DNA of 64,000 bases, taken from NCBI RefSeq assembly GCF_003477605.1, contig NZ_QUDR01000002.1:124001-188000 (forward strand), read 5' to 3'. Source of the stretch: Clostridium sp. AF37-5. GTDB lineage: Bacteria; Bacillota; Clostridia; Lachnospirales; Lachnospiraceae. Below are positions 1-9,096 of this stretch, piece after piece. Numbering within the stretch: the stretch's first letter is position 1; the number at the start of each line of letters is the position of its first letter. The notes beneath the pieces were generated by a model that made no database searches, was not told where the DNA came from, and was given only the letters and a program-made list of their open reading frames with translations. Both the position numbers and the translations under genes were made by a program.

Positions 1-1247
1 TCATGGTGTTTGCAGCACCGTCTGATTTGATTGATTCCTATTACACACTTGCTAATGCGGCAGGACTTCATATTGAATCAATTGATGCTGATGGAAACGC
101 TGTTTTCCAGGTGATGCGCCGTCAGGTTAAAAGCAAAGAGGGCGTTACAATGTCGATTCAGATTAACCAGTCGGCAACGCTTGTTAATATTATCAGTGAT
201 AATAAACTTTTGCTACAGCGAGTAGTTCCGTATGGAATTAACGTATTTACAGAGGTTCTCTTGCAAGAACCGGTATTTCAGGTGCAGACGGAAGAAGAAG
301 CCTATACACTTCTGAAACGGAATCGTGTGATTTTACACAACTTAAATTCAGAAAATCCGGAGAATAATCCGTCATTGGATAAAAGAATTGAAGTGACAGA
401 TAATGCGTCTTATCTGATTGGCAATATTGGACGAGTGATTGAATATTATAATTCCAAATACAAAGACCGGCCGATACAGGAAATTATTTGCATGGGAAAA
501 GGCTGTGCAGTAGCAGGAATTCATGAACTGTTGTCAAATGAACTGGGAATCCAGACACATACGCCGGAAGAACTTGCAGGCGTTCGCTTTAACCGTAAAG
601 TAAATATTAACGCTTACATTTTACAGTATATTAACTGTTTTGGAGCTGTTTTTGATTCGGTTCATTTTGTATCCAACGCCGTGCGTCAAAAAGAAGAAAA
701 GAAAGGTTCCATGACAGGCGCAGTTCTGATTTTTGCAGGCTGCCTTTTGATTAGTATTTTAGTGGGTGGCTTTTCTGTGATGCGATTGTTGCAGGAAAAA
801 GAAACCAACCGTATGTGGACGAACCGCGTACAGGCGATGGAACCGGTAGAGTCTGAATTCGCTACCTTGCTGGAAGAGGTAGTGAATCGGAAAATGCTCG
901 ATGTGTTTGATTTATATTGTGATAATAAAAACAATCATTTTCATGCCTTGTTAAAGAGTATGGAAGCACAGTGCCCGAAATCCTTTAAGATTCAGAGCAT
1001 TACCAGTGATGAAGAAAAAGTTACGATTAATGCAATCAGTACCGATAAACTTTTATCGCTGTCTGCCCTGCAGATTCAGCTTGAAAAAATTGATGGAATT
1101 TCCAGTGTGAAAATTGACTCGATTACCGAGACCAACGAAGCACTGACAAAGAAGAAACAATATTCATATACGATAACCTTTGCCTACAATAAAGTGGTGG
1201 ATGCGAATAAAAAAGCATCTGAGATAGAGGGCAGTCAGACAGAGTAA
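1..1247 (+). CDS. pilM: PilM-PilN fusion protein, type IV pilus inner-membrane platform (5' end outside window)
   Basis: The first 230 or so residues match the C-terminal part of PilM, the actin-like cytoplasmic protein of type IV pilus assembly. The opening AAPSDLIDSYYTLANAAGL stretch is mid-family PilM sequence, so the true start lies upstream of the window and the ATG at 3 is internal. A hydrophobic helix follows at about residues 237-262, then a coiled segment and an extracellular domain ending in a beta-rich region like PilN. PilM and PilN are usually separate proteins that bind each other, so this is a fusion. A comparable pilMN fusion is known from Clostridioides difficile. The next gene is PilO-like, giving the order PilMN-PilO that links the motor to the pilus base. 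The family call is secure; the missing N-terminus cannot be assessed. Confidence 0.82.
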   Translation, partial: MVFAAPSDLIDSYYTLANAAGLHIESIDADGNAVFQVMRRQVKSKEGVTMSIQINQSATLVNIISDNKLLLQRVVPYGINVFTEVLLQEPVFQVQTEEEAYTLLKRNRVILHNLNSENPENNPSLDKRIEVTDNASYLIGNIGRVIEYYNSKYKDRPIQEIICMGKGCAVAGIHELLSNELGIQTHTPEELAGVRFNRKVNINAYILQYINCFGAVFDSVHFVSNAVRQKEEKKGSMTGAVLIFAGCLLISILVGGFSVMRLLQEKETNRMWTNRVQAMEPVESEFATLLEEVVNRKMLDVFDLYCDNKNNHFHALLKSMEAQCPKSFKIQSITSDEEKVTINAISTDKLLSLSALQIQLEKIDGISSVKIDSITETNEALTKKKQYSYTITFAYNKVVDANKKASEIEGSQTE

Positions 1248-1265
1248 AAAGAGAGCGGGGATGAA

Positions 1266-2012
1266 ATGATGAAGAATGGATTGACAACCGTACAAAAACG
1301 ATTGATATTGATTCTTGGCGGATTATTGATTCTGCTTGGAACCGTGATATTTGTATTTCAAAGAAATATGAAGCAGGCAAATCGTTTGAAAACGGATTCC
1401 AGTCAGAAAATGAATGAAGTGAATTATTTAAGTGATTTACAGATTCGCGTAAATGAGATGAATGCTTCTCAGGCAAAGACGCAGAAGGAAATTCAGAAAA
1501 AATCGCAGACGTATCCGTGCAAGATGACACAGCAGAAAGCGATTAGTAATATTTACAAAATGTCAGTGGCAAGTGGTGTTCGTCTGCGTGCAATACGTCC
1601 ACAGGCAGATAAGACCTTTTTTAAGGATGGGAAGTTTATTGTGACAACAGGAACCGGTGATGATGCGGAGCAGTCCACAGAATCCGAAGAAACGACGTTG
1701 AGTGATGTGGAAAAGAATCCGGAGAAAAAAGTTTCTGTTATGAAGATGGTTGGAAAGGCTTCTCCTTATGAAATTGAGTTGACCGGTACGAAAAAACAGA
1801 TTTTAAAGGCAATTGACTGGGTGGCAAAAAATGTAGAACCAATGTCGGTTGTATCAATTAACCTTACGTTTGATAACAGTACCGGAAAATTAAGTGGAAC
1901 GATTTTAGTTCACTTTTTCAGCTTGAATGGAAACGGAAAGGCATATGTTGAGCCGGATATTTCAGGCATCATTCTTGGAAATGAAGATGTTTTCGGTACG
2001 TTTAAGAAATAA
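1266..2012 (+). CDS. pilO: PilO-like type IV pilus biogenesis protein
   Basis: This is a bitopic membrane protein of 248 residues. It has a short basic cytoplasmic tail, one membrane helix at about residues 12-31 and a coiled-coil segment. The extracellular domain carries a Ser/Glu-rich linker near residues 137-160 and a ferredoxin-like C-terminal half (YEIELTGTKKQILKAIDWV). That architecture and the position directly after the PilM-PilN fusion identify PilO, which forms the inner-membrane alignment complex with PilN. ATG codons at 1266 and 1269 are both possible, and 1269 is better spaced from the weak GAGCGGGG ribosome site. Sequence identity in this family is low, so the call leans on topology and synteny. 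Confidence 0.72.
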   Translation: MMKNGLTTVQKRLILILGGLLILLGTVIFVFQRNMKQANRLKTDSSQKMNEVNYLSDLQIRVNEMNASQAKTQKEIQKKSQTYPCKMTQQKAISNIYKMSVASGVRLRAIRPQADKTFFKDGKFIVTTGTGDDAEQSTESEETTLSDVEKNPEKKVSVMKMVGKASPYEIELTGTKKQILKAIDWVAKNVEPMSVVSINLTFDNSTGKLSGTILVHFFSLNGNGKAYVEPDISGIILGNEDVFGTFKK

Positions 2013-2052
2013 GGTATATATAAGTTGTATGTGAGTGAAGGGAAGTGAGAGA

Positions 2053-3081
2053 ATGAAAAGACAGGTACAGGGGTTTTCGCTGATTGAAGTATTGATTGCG
2101 ATTGCCATTTTGGGTGTCGCTTCATTGGCTCTACTTTCCTTTTTTTCGAGTGCAAATTTTTATTCATCAACCGGTAAGAGCACGCAGGAAGCAGATCTTG
2201 TGGCACAATCGGTATTAGAAGAGGTAGACTCCTGCAAGACACTTACGGATATTGACAGTCAGTTGATGGCGGCGACAGGCAGTGCGTGGACGCTTGTGAA
2301 AAAAAAGAACAAGCAGATGACATTGTCTAAAAAAGTCACATTAAATGGCTCTGATTATCAGGCACGCGTGTTATTTGATTATGATTATGACACAACGGAT
2401 TCTGAGGGAAACCAGGTGGAATCCAAATACAATAATTATGAGCAGCCAAAGCTGCAGGAAATTTATTCGGCGAAAAATGCTGTTATTGTTGAATCTGACC
2501 AGATGCAGGCGGCGGTAAGTCATTTTTACTACAAAAATCTGAGTGTCAGCAAAAGCACAATTGAAAATGGACTTTCAAGAGATATTGTGATTGATATTCA
2601 GAATGATACGGAACAGGAAGGCATTTACCGGATTGATGTTTCCTACCGTTATTCATATAATGGGTCTGAGTTTAGCGCGGTAGTGAAAAACCAGAAAGCG
2701 GAAAAAGAGACATTAGAAAATATATACATTTTATATAATCTTCTTCATGACAATGCTTTGACGGATTCGGTTGAAGTGAATATGGGAGATTTATCAATTG
2801 ACGAAGCGAAACAGTTGAAGTTCTATTTCATATGCCAGAAAGGAGATGCAGCACCGGCGGCAGGCTATAAAATTATGCTTAGTGGCTCTGGGAATTTCTT
2901 ACAGCCTGTTTATTATACAAACGGGGCGTCTCTTTCTGCCGGAAGTTTTCAGACAGATTTTGTTACCCATGAAAAGCAGGAGAGAATCGCCGGTGTTACG
3001 GTAGATGTTTATGAAGCGTCAGAAACGAATTATTCAGAGGATAATCGAATTGTCCGTCTGCAATCATCGAAGGGGGCGTGA
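2053..3081 (+). CDS. Type IV prepilin-like protein (PilV-type minor pilin)
   Basis: The N-terminus KRQVQ-G-FSLIEVLIAIAIL is a class III signal peptide. Prepilin peptidase would cut after Gly7 and methylate Phe8, with the invariant Glu at mature position 5. The mature protein of about 335 residues is long for a pilin and has an extended beta-rich extracellular part, as in minor or tip pilins (PilV/PilW/PilK types). I chose the ATG at 2053, preceded by GGAAGTGAGAG, rather than the in-frame GTG at 2035, because it leaves the usual short basic leader. It overlaps or abuts the next gene by a few bases, so the two are probably translationally coupled. Its exact role within the pilus is not determinable from sequence. 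Confidence 0.8.
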   Translation: MKRQVQGFSLIEVLIAIAILGVASLALLSFFSSANFYSSTGKSTQEADLVAQSVLEEVDSCKTLTDIDSQLMAATGSAWTLVKKKNKQMTLSKKVTLNGSDYQARVLFDYDYDTTDSEGNQVESKYNNYEQPKLQEIYSAKNAVIVESDQMQAAVSHFYYKNLSVSKSTIENGLSRDIVIDIQNDTEQEGIYRIDVSYRYSYNGSEFSAVVKNQKAEKETLENIYILYNLLHDNALTDSVEVNMGDLSIDEAKQLKFYFICQKGDAAPAAGYKIMLSGSGNFLQPVYYTNGASLSAGSFQTDFVTHEKQERIAGVTVDVYEASETNYSEDNRIVRLQSSKGA

Positions 3082-3086
3082 AAAGG

Positions 3087-5279
3087 ATGCGAAATACGAT
3101 AAAAAATATTTGGCATAGAGAAAGAGAGGGTTCCTCATTGGTTACCGTAATCATTGGGATTCTTTTTATTGCTGCCATTGGAACGATTCTTTTGACGATT
3201 GCAAGCCGTTATTTGATTTCAGTAAATGTTGACCACAACGCATCGGATAATTTTTACCAGACCGAAGGAATTCTTGAGGAAGTAAAGACCGGACTTTTGG
3301 AGTATGCCGGGGATGCAGGAGAAGAAGCTTATAAAGATGTGGTGGAGCATTACACAAAGACAAAAGACAGTATGCACAAAACTTTTTCCGAAAAGTATAT
3401 CAGTTTGCTGGCATCAAAACTGATGGGATATTCGTATGCGTGGGATGAAAGCAAAGTGGGAACGGAGCAGAACTGTGACCTTTCCATTTTGAAGAAATTG
3501 TCGAAAGTTCCGGATGCCGTTACAACGCAGAAGGGAACGAACTTAGCATTTGTGATTGATGTGGATTCGGATAACCAGTATTCGCTGACCATTAAAAATA
3601 TGATGATTGACTATACGGACGCTGCGGATTACCGCTCGACGATTCGCACCGATCTTTGCATGAAGGTGCCGGATTACAAATTTGAGGGGGATTCTACGTT
3701 AGAGGAGATTAAGGATTACATTGTAATTTCGGATTCTTCTTTGGCGGTAGCGAATAATGATAATAACAAAGGTGTCACTTTCCGGGGAAATATTTATACC
3801 GGGGATAAAGATGCCGGTATAAAAGTAGAGAGCCAGAATGCAGCCTATTTTTACAGCCCGACCATTATCAGCAGAGGAAGTCTTGATTTGCTTGGCGGTG
3901 CGACGGTTTCTTTACAGGGTGAAAAAGCAGCGGGAAATCTGTGGGTACAGAACATCCGCCTGAAATCACAGGGGATGGATTCGGAGTCAACGCTGCAGAC
4001 AAAATTGGATTTGAATGAAAATGCTTATGTGGCAAATGATTTGGATATTGAGGCAAACAATTCGATTGTTACCCTTTCCGGAAAGTATTATGGCTACAGT
4101 TATAATGAGCAGAATACAAAGACAACATCGACGGCGCGCTCTGATTACAGCAGTGCGATTTTGGTGAATGGATTAAATACAACGTTGAAAGCAAAAAATC
4201 TGGATAAACTGATTCTTGCCGGAAGAACTTTTGTTTCGAGAAACGATGAGAGCGGAAATGCTAGGGTTTCCGATATTATGATGGGTGAGTCCATCGCAGT
4301 AAAGAGTAATCAGATTGCCTATCTTTTGCCGGATGAGTATATTATTCCGGAAGATGGAAGAGATGCACAGGATACACACAATCCGGTGATTCGAGGAGAA
4401 AAAATTACGATTGATAAAACAGCACTTTTAAATTCGGATATTGGAAAATATCTAGACTCTGCCGAGCCATATACGGCGAACTATAGTAACTCCGGCGGCT
4501 ATGTATTTTATTATTTGAAATTTAAAGATGAGAAGAATGCAAACGAATATTTCAGAAATTACTATCAAGGTTCAAAAGAGGAAGATGGAGAAACTGTATC
4601 CAATAAGGACCAGCTTGACGAGCGGGCAAAACCGTATGTATCTACGGTGGATGATACGAATATGAAATTTTCTTCGGAACTGTTTTTAGTTGCCGGTAAT
4701 GTGATTCAGAATTATTATGCGGCGGGTGGAAGCAGTATGCAGTCCGATAATTATTTTAATAATGCCGGAAATCCAAATGAAGAATTGCTAGCGGATGGCA
4801 GAAAGCAGGGTCAGGATTATGTGGGTTATCAGTTATCCCTTCTTGCCTCCGGAGCAACGGGAGGTATGCGTTTGCCGGAAAATGCAAATGCATTGGTAGC
4901 AGACCGGCTGATTGATTTTTCTAAATTAACGACGGTTATGACAAAGAAAGATGAAAAAAATTCCGGTGTAATTTATGCGACACCGGGAGATTATGTTGTA
5001 GATGGTTCGATGAAAAAGGGAATTATTATTGCCGGTGGTGATGTCGAAGTACAGAGTGATTTCGAGGGACTTATTTTAGCCAAAGGAAAAGTGACAACGA
5101 CAAGAAGTAATTTGAACTTAAAATCCAATATGGTTTTGGTTGGAAAACTTTTGGAAACGGCAAAAAGTGACGATAAATTGAAAGAACTGTTTTATGGATA
5201 TACCGGACGCGGTGTACAGAATGCAACGGATTTTTCATCCTGTATTTCGTATGAAAACTGGGAGAAAAACTCTTATTAA
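3087..5279 (+). CDS. Large PilX-like pilus-associated protein
   Basis: The product has about 730 residues. Its N-terminus has a basic leader, then GSSLVTVIIGILFIAAIGTILL, which resembles a PilX-type prepilin helix but lacks the Glu at position 5. Residues 200-700 contain repeated short beta-strand and turn patterns (GNIYTGDKDAGIKV, LLGGATVSLQ, LILAGRTFV, GIIIAGGDVEVQ, GLILAKGKVTT) suggesting a right-handed beta-helix-like surface domain similar to the polymer-forming or adhesin-like parts of PilX family members in Clostridia. A GTG at 3078 overlaps the previous stop, but the ATG at 3087 is better spaced from the AGGGGG ribosome site. It lies between genes with canonical prepilin leaders, so a role in pilus assembly or as a tip subunit is inferred. 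Confidence 0.6.
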   Translation: MRNTIKNIWHREREGSSLVTVIIGILFIAAIGTILLTIASRYLISVNVDHNASDNFYQTEGILEEVKTGLLEYAGDAGEEAYKDVVEHYTKTKDSMHKTFSEKYISLLASKLMGYSYAWDESKVGTEQNCDLSILKKLSKVPDAVTTQKGTNLAFVIDVDSDNQYSLTIKNMMIDYTDAADYRSTIRTDLCMKVPDYKFEGDSTLEEIKDYIVISDSSLAVANNDNNKGVTFRGNIYTGDKDAGIKVESQNAAYFYSPTIISRGSLDLLGGATVSLQGEKAAGNLWVQNIRLKSQGMDSESTLQTKLDLNENAYVANDLDIEANNSIVTLSGKYYGYSYNEQNTKTTSTARSDYSSAILVNGLNTTLKAKNLDKLILAGRTFVSRNDESGNARVSDIMMGESIAVKSNQIAYLLPDEYIIPEDGRDAQDTHNPVIRGEKITIDKTALLNSDIGKYLDSAEPYTANYSNSGGYVFYYLKFKDEKNANEYFRNYYQGSKEEDGETVSNKDQLDERAKPYVSTVDDTNMKFSSELFLVAGNVIQNYYAAGGSSMQSDNYFNNAGNPNEELLADGRKQGQDYVGYQLSLLASGATGGMRLPENANALVADRLIDFSKLTTVMTKKDEKNSGVIYATPGDYVVDGSMKKGIIIAGGDVEVQSDFEGLILAKGKVTTTRSNLNLKSNMVLVGKLLETAKSDDKLKELFYGYTGRGVQNATDFSSCISYENWEKNSY

Positions 5280-5311
5280 GCGGAAAATACATTGGAAAGG
5301 AGGCAGCGGAC

Positions 5312-5797
5312 ATGGAAAAAGTAAAAGAAAGAGATGGATTTTCCTTAATGGAAATGATAATTGTTATTGCCATTTTGGGAATGATTACCGGTGGTATTGC
5401 GGTTACTTATAATATGGTCCGTTCTGCCGATGTAAAGGGGATGGCTTATGATATTGATTCGAGCTTGACGAACTTGAAATCCAAAAACATGGGAAGCAAT
5501 AAGCAGTTATTTATGCATTTGTATAAACAGTCAGGAAATTATTTTATTGATTATACCGAAGAGGAAAGTTACACCCCGTCAGGGGAAGGAGAGTCGGTTG
5601 GCGAATCTGGCATTTCCCTCAAATATGATGGAAAAGAATTGACGGACGGAGAGGTCATCACGATAGGAATTCAGAAAAAAGACGGCGCATTTTCCGTTGG
5701 ACCTGAAGAAATTGAAGTTTATGACGATAATGTAAATGACTACATGGTATATCTGGTAAAAGATACCGGTAAACACTATGTGGAAGAATTACAGTAA
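5312..5797 (+). CDS. Type IV prepilin (pseudopilin) with class III leader
   Basis: The product is a small pilin of 161 residues. The leader MEKVKERDG is followed by FSLMEMIIVIAILGMI, with Gly9 at the predicted cleavage site and Glu at mature position 5. The first 30 mature residues form the usual hydrophobic helix, and the remainder is a short globular domain rich in acidic residues. An AAAGGAGG ribosome site lies 8 to 10 bases before the ATG. Its size fits a minor pilin (PilU or FimT/GspH type) or a modest major pilin. No clearly dominant PilA-like gene with its own promoter is visible in this cluster, so the major subunit may be encoded elsewhere. Confidence 0.82.
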   Translation: MEKVKERDGFSLMEMIIVIAILGMITGGIAVTYNMVRSADVKGMAYDIDSSLTNLKSKNMGSNKQLFMHLYKQSGNYFIDYTEEESYTPSGEGESVGESGISLKYDGKELTDGEVITIGIQKKDGAFSVGPEEIEVYDDNVNDYMVYLVKDTGKHYVEELQ

Positions 5798-5822
5798 AGA
5801 GTTGATTGTGGAAGGTGATTGT

Positions 5823-6350
5823 ATGAAAGGAAAAGTACGAGCGGGATATTCGCTGATTGAATTAATGATAGCCATGGCGATTTCAGCTATTGTTCTTACG
5901 GCAATCATTGGTCTGATTGGTTTTGCAACGAGGAACATGAGAATTACACAGACCTCGGTGGATTTGCAGAATCAGGCAAAAGAGACATTAAACCACATGA
6001 CGACTTATGTGATGGAAGGAAGCCGTGTCGAATGGGATGACAATAAAAAACGACTTACAATAACAAAGAATAAAATCGGTGCAGATCATAAGCCGGAGAG
6101 TTCGCTTGCAAGTTATTACTGGCAGGATGGCGATGCCGTTTATTTTGCAAAGGACACCGAGACGAAGAAGGCGGTTTTGACCTCGGATAAAAAACATCTT
6201 TTATTAGATCATGTAAAAGATTTTACATGTGAGAAAAAAGAAGATAAAGAGAAAAAGCAAAAGGATATTCTCCATATTTCACTGCAGTTGAAAAATGAAG
6301 ATATGGCAGAGTTTACCTGTGATAAAGAAGTTATGATGAGAAATCAATAA
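5823..6350 (+). CDS. Type IV prepilin-like protein (PilW/PulJ-like minor pilin)
   Basis: The product has about 175 residues and a class III leader: MKGKVRAG then YSLIELMIAMAISAIVLTAI, with Gly8 at the cleavage site and Glu at mature position 5. Tyr instead of Phe at mature position 1 is tolerated in minor pilins. A pattern of LQNQAKETLNHMTTYVMEGSR just after the helix is typical of PilW/PulJ family members. The ATG at 5823 is preferred over an upstream in-frame start at 5778, because the latter overlaps the previous gene and would give an oversized leader. It is followed 14 bases later by the next gene with a strong AAAGGAGG ribosome site, so it belongs to the same operon. Confidence 0.78.
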   Translation: MKGKVRAGYSLIELMIAMAISAIVLTAIIGLIGFATRNMRITQTSVDLQNQAKETLNHMTTYVMEGSRVEWDDNKKRLTITKNKIGADHKPESSLASYYWQDGDAVYFAKDTETKKAVLTSDKKHLLLDHVKDFTCEKKEDKEKKQKDILHISLQLKNEDMAEFTCDKEVMMRNQ

Positions 6351-6364
6351 AGGAGGCGGTTTTT

Positions 6365-9079
6365 TTGAGGACAAGAAAGAAAATATGGTTTTTATATAGT
6401 TTGATTCCAATTGTAATCGCCATTGTTGTAGGTATCGGCGTTTATACAAGAGCATTTGGTATGTTTAGTCCGAAAGAACCGTATGTGAAAGGGGAACCGG
6501 ACTCAATTGCTTTGGATTCCGTGACGGATGAAGGAAAGAACTGGATTGGCGAAATGGGTACCGGAGCGAAACCGGCAATCTCGGATGTGCCGACCTGCGA
6601 AGGGAAAAAAGGAACAAAAGATAATTCGTTTGTGATTTTGGAGATTGTTGCAGACAAGGCGCAGCAGCAGATGGGGTATCTTGCGATGGATGAAAATGAG
6701 ACGAAACCGCTGGATATTTTGCAGTACGGCATTGATACTGCCGCAGAGCAAAAACGATCTTATGTTCCGGGCAGTTCTTCTATTATGGGACAGGATAATT
6801 TGAAAGAAATCGGACAGTGGTTCTGCAACTGGAAATATTCGGTTTATAAAATTGGGAAAAAGGCAGAAAAAGAATCCATTCCTTATACGGAGATTGCCAA
6901 GTTATATAATGTTGAGATTACATCAAACGATTTAGAAAAGGCGGGTGTGTCAACAGAGGCATTTGACGAGCAGTTACAGAAAGGAAAAACACAGAAATTC
7001 AACAGAGAAGTTTATGATGTTCCGGCATTAATCAAAAAATATCCGGATTTTTTTGAGAAAGACAGCGATAAAAATACCATTCGTAAACCGGCAAAAGAGG
7101 ATATTAATAACTGGTCGGTGAAAAAGAAAACGGAAGTTGTGACGGAAGCAGAAGAAGAGATTTATAAGAAAACCGGATATCTTGTGGCAGTAGAGCCGGG
7201 TAAAGGTGAGTTTGGTTTTGCCAGCGAGAGTGATGCTTCAAATTTCATTTTCACAAAAATGGGAACGGATGCAGACCGCTGGATTTATGTCGAGAAGGAA
7301 GAGGATTTGCCGGAGGGGGTATTGGAGAGGTACACAAACCGGACGGCACAAATTGGGCAGTATGGATTTTGGAATAACGAAACGAATATTGGTTGGACGG
7401 ATTCAACATCTGAGTTATATAACTATGATAATAATCAAAATGGAAAAGAGGCTTCGGCGTTGACTGGAATGATGCTGAAATTATCCGATAACAGCAATTT
7501 GACCAGCAAATATGTGAAGTCTCCACAGGAAACAAAGGATGTTTATACCTTTTCTTATTATGGATTGAAAAATAATAACGTGTTAAAACGTCAGTTGTTC
7601 CATTTTACAACGCAGGAAGCATACGATAATTTCCACATGCAGGTTATTTGCATGACACCTTCGGAACTTAATGCCATTGGGAAAAAGGATACCAAAGAAA
7701 AGGTGGATATGATAGAGCGCGCGGATATGTTCTATCTAGGCAGTTACGATTCAGAAACAAATAATATTGCGAATGTATATAAGTTATATTATAAATACGT
7801 GGAAAATCAGAAGGATTATCAGTACGATTCGTCCAAAGTAGCAGAATTTATGGACGAGGATTTGGATTGGAATTTGTGCTTTAAATTGATATATCGTTTG
7901 TGTAATAACAAAAATCTGCCATTAGTCATGACAAACCGTCTTGGTAATCTAGAAAAATATGGAACGGCAGATGTTAAGATGTATCAATCGAAAAAGACGC
8001 CGAATGTGACGAGAAAAGCGACGCTGAATAATTTGGCAAAACTTTATATCATTGCGTCACAGTTTGATTTGACGGCGAAAAAAGAAGAGGATGAATCGTA
8101 TATCCGAACTTTTTATGATGACATTTTGATGACGGGAAAATTAGAGCAGATAGTTTTAAATGATACGGCGAAAACAGATGCAAAAACGCCGGCAGATAAC
8201 ACCGGTTATTATGTCAGACCTAAGACAATTGAAACCGATGATTTGACCGAAAAGCAAAAGTGTTATTATTTGTGGAATCCGCTTACTTTCTATCCGGAAG
8301 CAGATGAGATGGATGCGCTCTGGAGTACAGACAGCCAATGTAATATTAACGTAGATAAATTTGTTTCCTATGGCTATAATCGTTCTTATTTTGATGTGAA
8401 TGATGCGAGTAATATTTTTACATCATCAAAGATGGGAATGAAAGCCAAGGGCAGTGACGGTGAACATGGTAATGTGGCAATTCCGCAAAATGCAAACAAT
8501 GAAAACTATTCGACATTACTTGGTAATACGGAAAATGCAGATGTTTTAAATGTTGCGATGGATACGGCATTTCAGATTATGAATAATCGTCCGGAAACCG
8601 TAAATAATTTGGTCGTAAAGGCATTAAAACAGGCAAAGAAATATGTGAAATTAGCCGATGATTCGGTTTTGATTGATTATTCGTCCGACCGTTCGTATAC
8701 CAGCGAAACCTCGTATCTGAAAGTTCAGATTCACGATAATAACAATACTGAAGATGGTTTGGTGACAAAGATATCGCTAAAGAACGAGAGCGGTGAAACG
8801 GCACCCGGCTCAAATCTTATTCTGTATACGACAAAGGATATGACGACAGCTTGCGAGAAAACTACCTATAGTGGTAAGACCGGTTATCAGGTAAAAACAT
8901 CGGCGCCTTTGATTGCGTATATCCCATATTCCATAAAGGATTGGGCAAAGGGATATAACATCATCGAATTTGAAACCGTAGGAAGAACGTACAGCGAGCG
9001 CAAGAAAAAGACGATTATGGGCAGCCCTGTCACCTCTCAGATTACGATTGGTGAGCGGACGCTGTTTAGTCTGGAATAA
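6365..9079 (+). CDS. 904-residue membrane-anchored extracellular protein of the pilus operon, function unknown
   Basis: The product starts with TTG after a strong AAAGGAGGCGG site. It has a single N-terminal membrane helix at about residues 6-28 and then some 870 extracellular residues with no second helix. An early segment, FVILEIVADKAQQQMGYLA, resembles the opening of the DUF5057-type proteins found in Firmicutes, but I cannot verify that assignment. The rest is rich in Asp, Asn, Lys and Tyr, with no recognised catalytic motif. It is the last gene of the pilin operon, where other bacteria often encode a tip adhesin or anchoring protein of the PilY1/PilC1 kind. A surface role linked to the pilus is therefore inferred, not shown. 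Confidence 0.5.
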   Translation: MRTRKKIWFLYSLIPIVIAIVVGIGVYTRAFGMFSPKEPYVKGEPDSIALDSVTDEGKNWIGEMGTGAKPAISDVPTCEGKKGTKDNSFVILEIVADKAQQQMGYLAMDENETKPLDILQYGIDTAAEQKRSYVPGSSSIMGQDNLKEIGQWFCNWKYSVYKIGKKAEKESIPYTEIAKLYNVEITSNDLEKAGVSTEAFDEQLQKGKTQKFNREVYDVPALIKKYPDFFEKDSDKNTIRKPAKEDINNWSVKKKTEVVTEAEEEIYKKTGYLVAVEPGKGEFGFASESDASNFIFTKMGTDADRWIYVEKEEDLPEGVLERYTNRTAQIGQYGFWNNETNIGWTDSTSELYNYDNNQNGKEASALTGMMLKLSDNSNLTSKYVKSPQETKDVYTFSYYGLKNNNVLKRQLFHFTTQEAYDNFHMQVICMTPSELNAIGKKDTKEKVDMIERADMFYLGSYDSETNNIANVYKLYYKYVENQKDYQYDSSKVAEFMDEDLDWNLCFKLIYRLCNNKNLPLVMTNRLGNLEKYGTADVKMYQSKKTPNVTRKATLNNLAKLYIIASQFDLTAKKEEDESYIRTFYDDILMTGKLEQIVLNDTAKTDAKTPADNTGYYVRPKTIETDDLTEKQKCYYLWNPLTFYPEADEMDALWSTDSQCNINVDKFVSYGYNRSYFDVNDASNIFTSSKMGMKAKGSDGEHGNVAIPQNANNENYSTLLGNTENADVLNVAMDTAFQIMNNRPETVNNLVVKALKQAKKYVKLADDSVLIDYSSDRSYTSETSYLKVQIHDNNNTEDGLVTKISLKNESGETAPGSNLILYTTKDMTTACEKTTYSGKTGYQVKTSAPLIAYIPYSIKDWAKGYNIIEFETVGRTYSERKKKTIMGSPVTSQITIGERTLFSLE

Positions 9080-9096
9080 GAAACGGAAGTGGAATT

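Noticed and set aside
686..934. Antisense frames opposite pilus and housekeeping genes (many, for example 686-934, 12888-13343 and 63119-63373)
   Set aside because: They lack ribosome sites and protein motifs. Their composition mirrors the codon bias of the sense genes.
5194..5412. A 72-codon frame across the junction of the PilX-like gene and the next prepilin gene
   Set aside because: It overlaps both genes in another frame and includes the ribosome site of the prepilin gene. No independent support.
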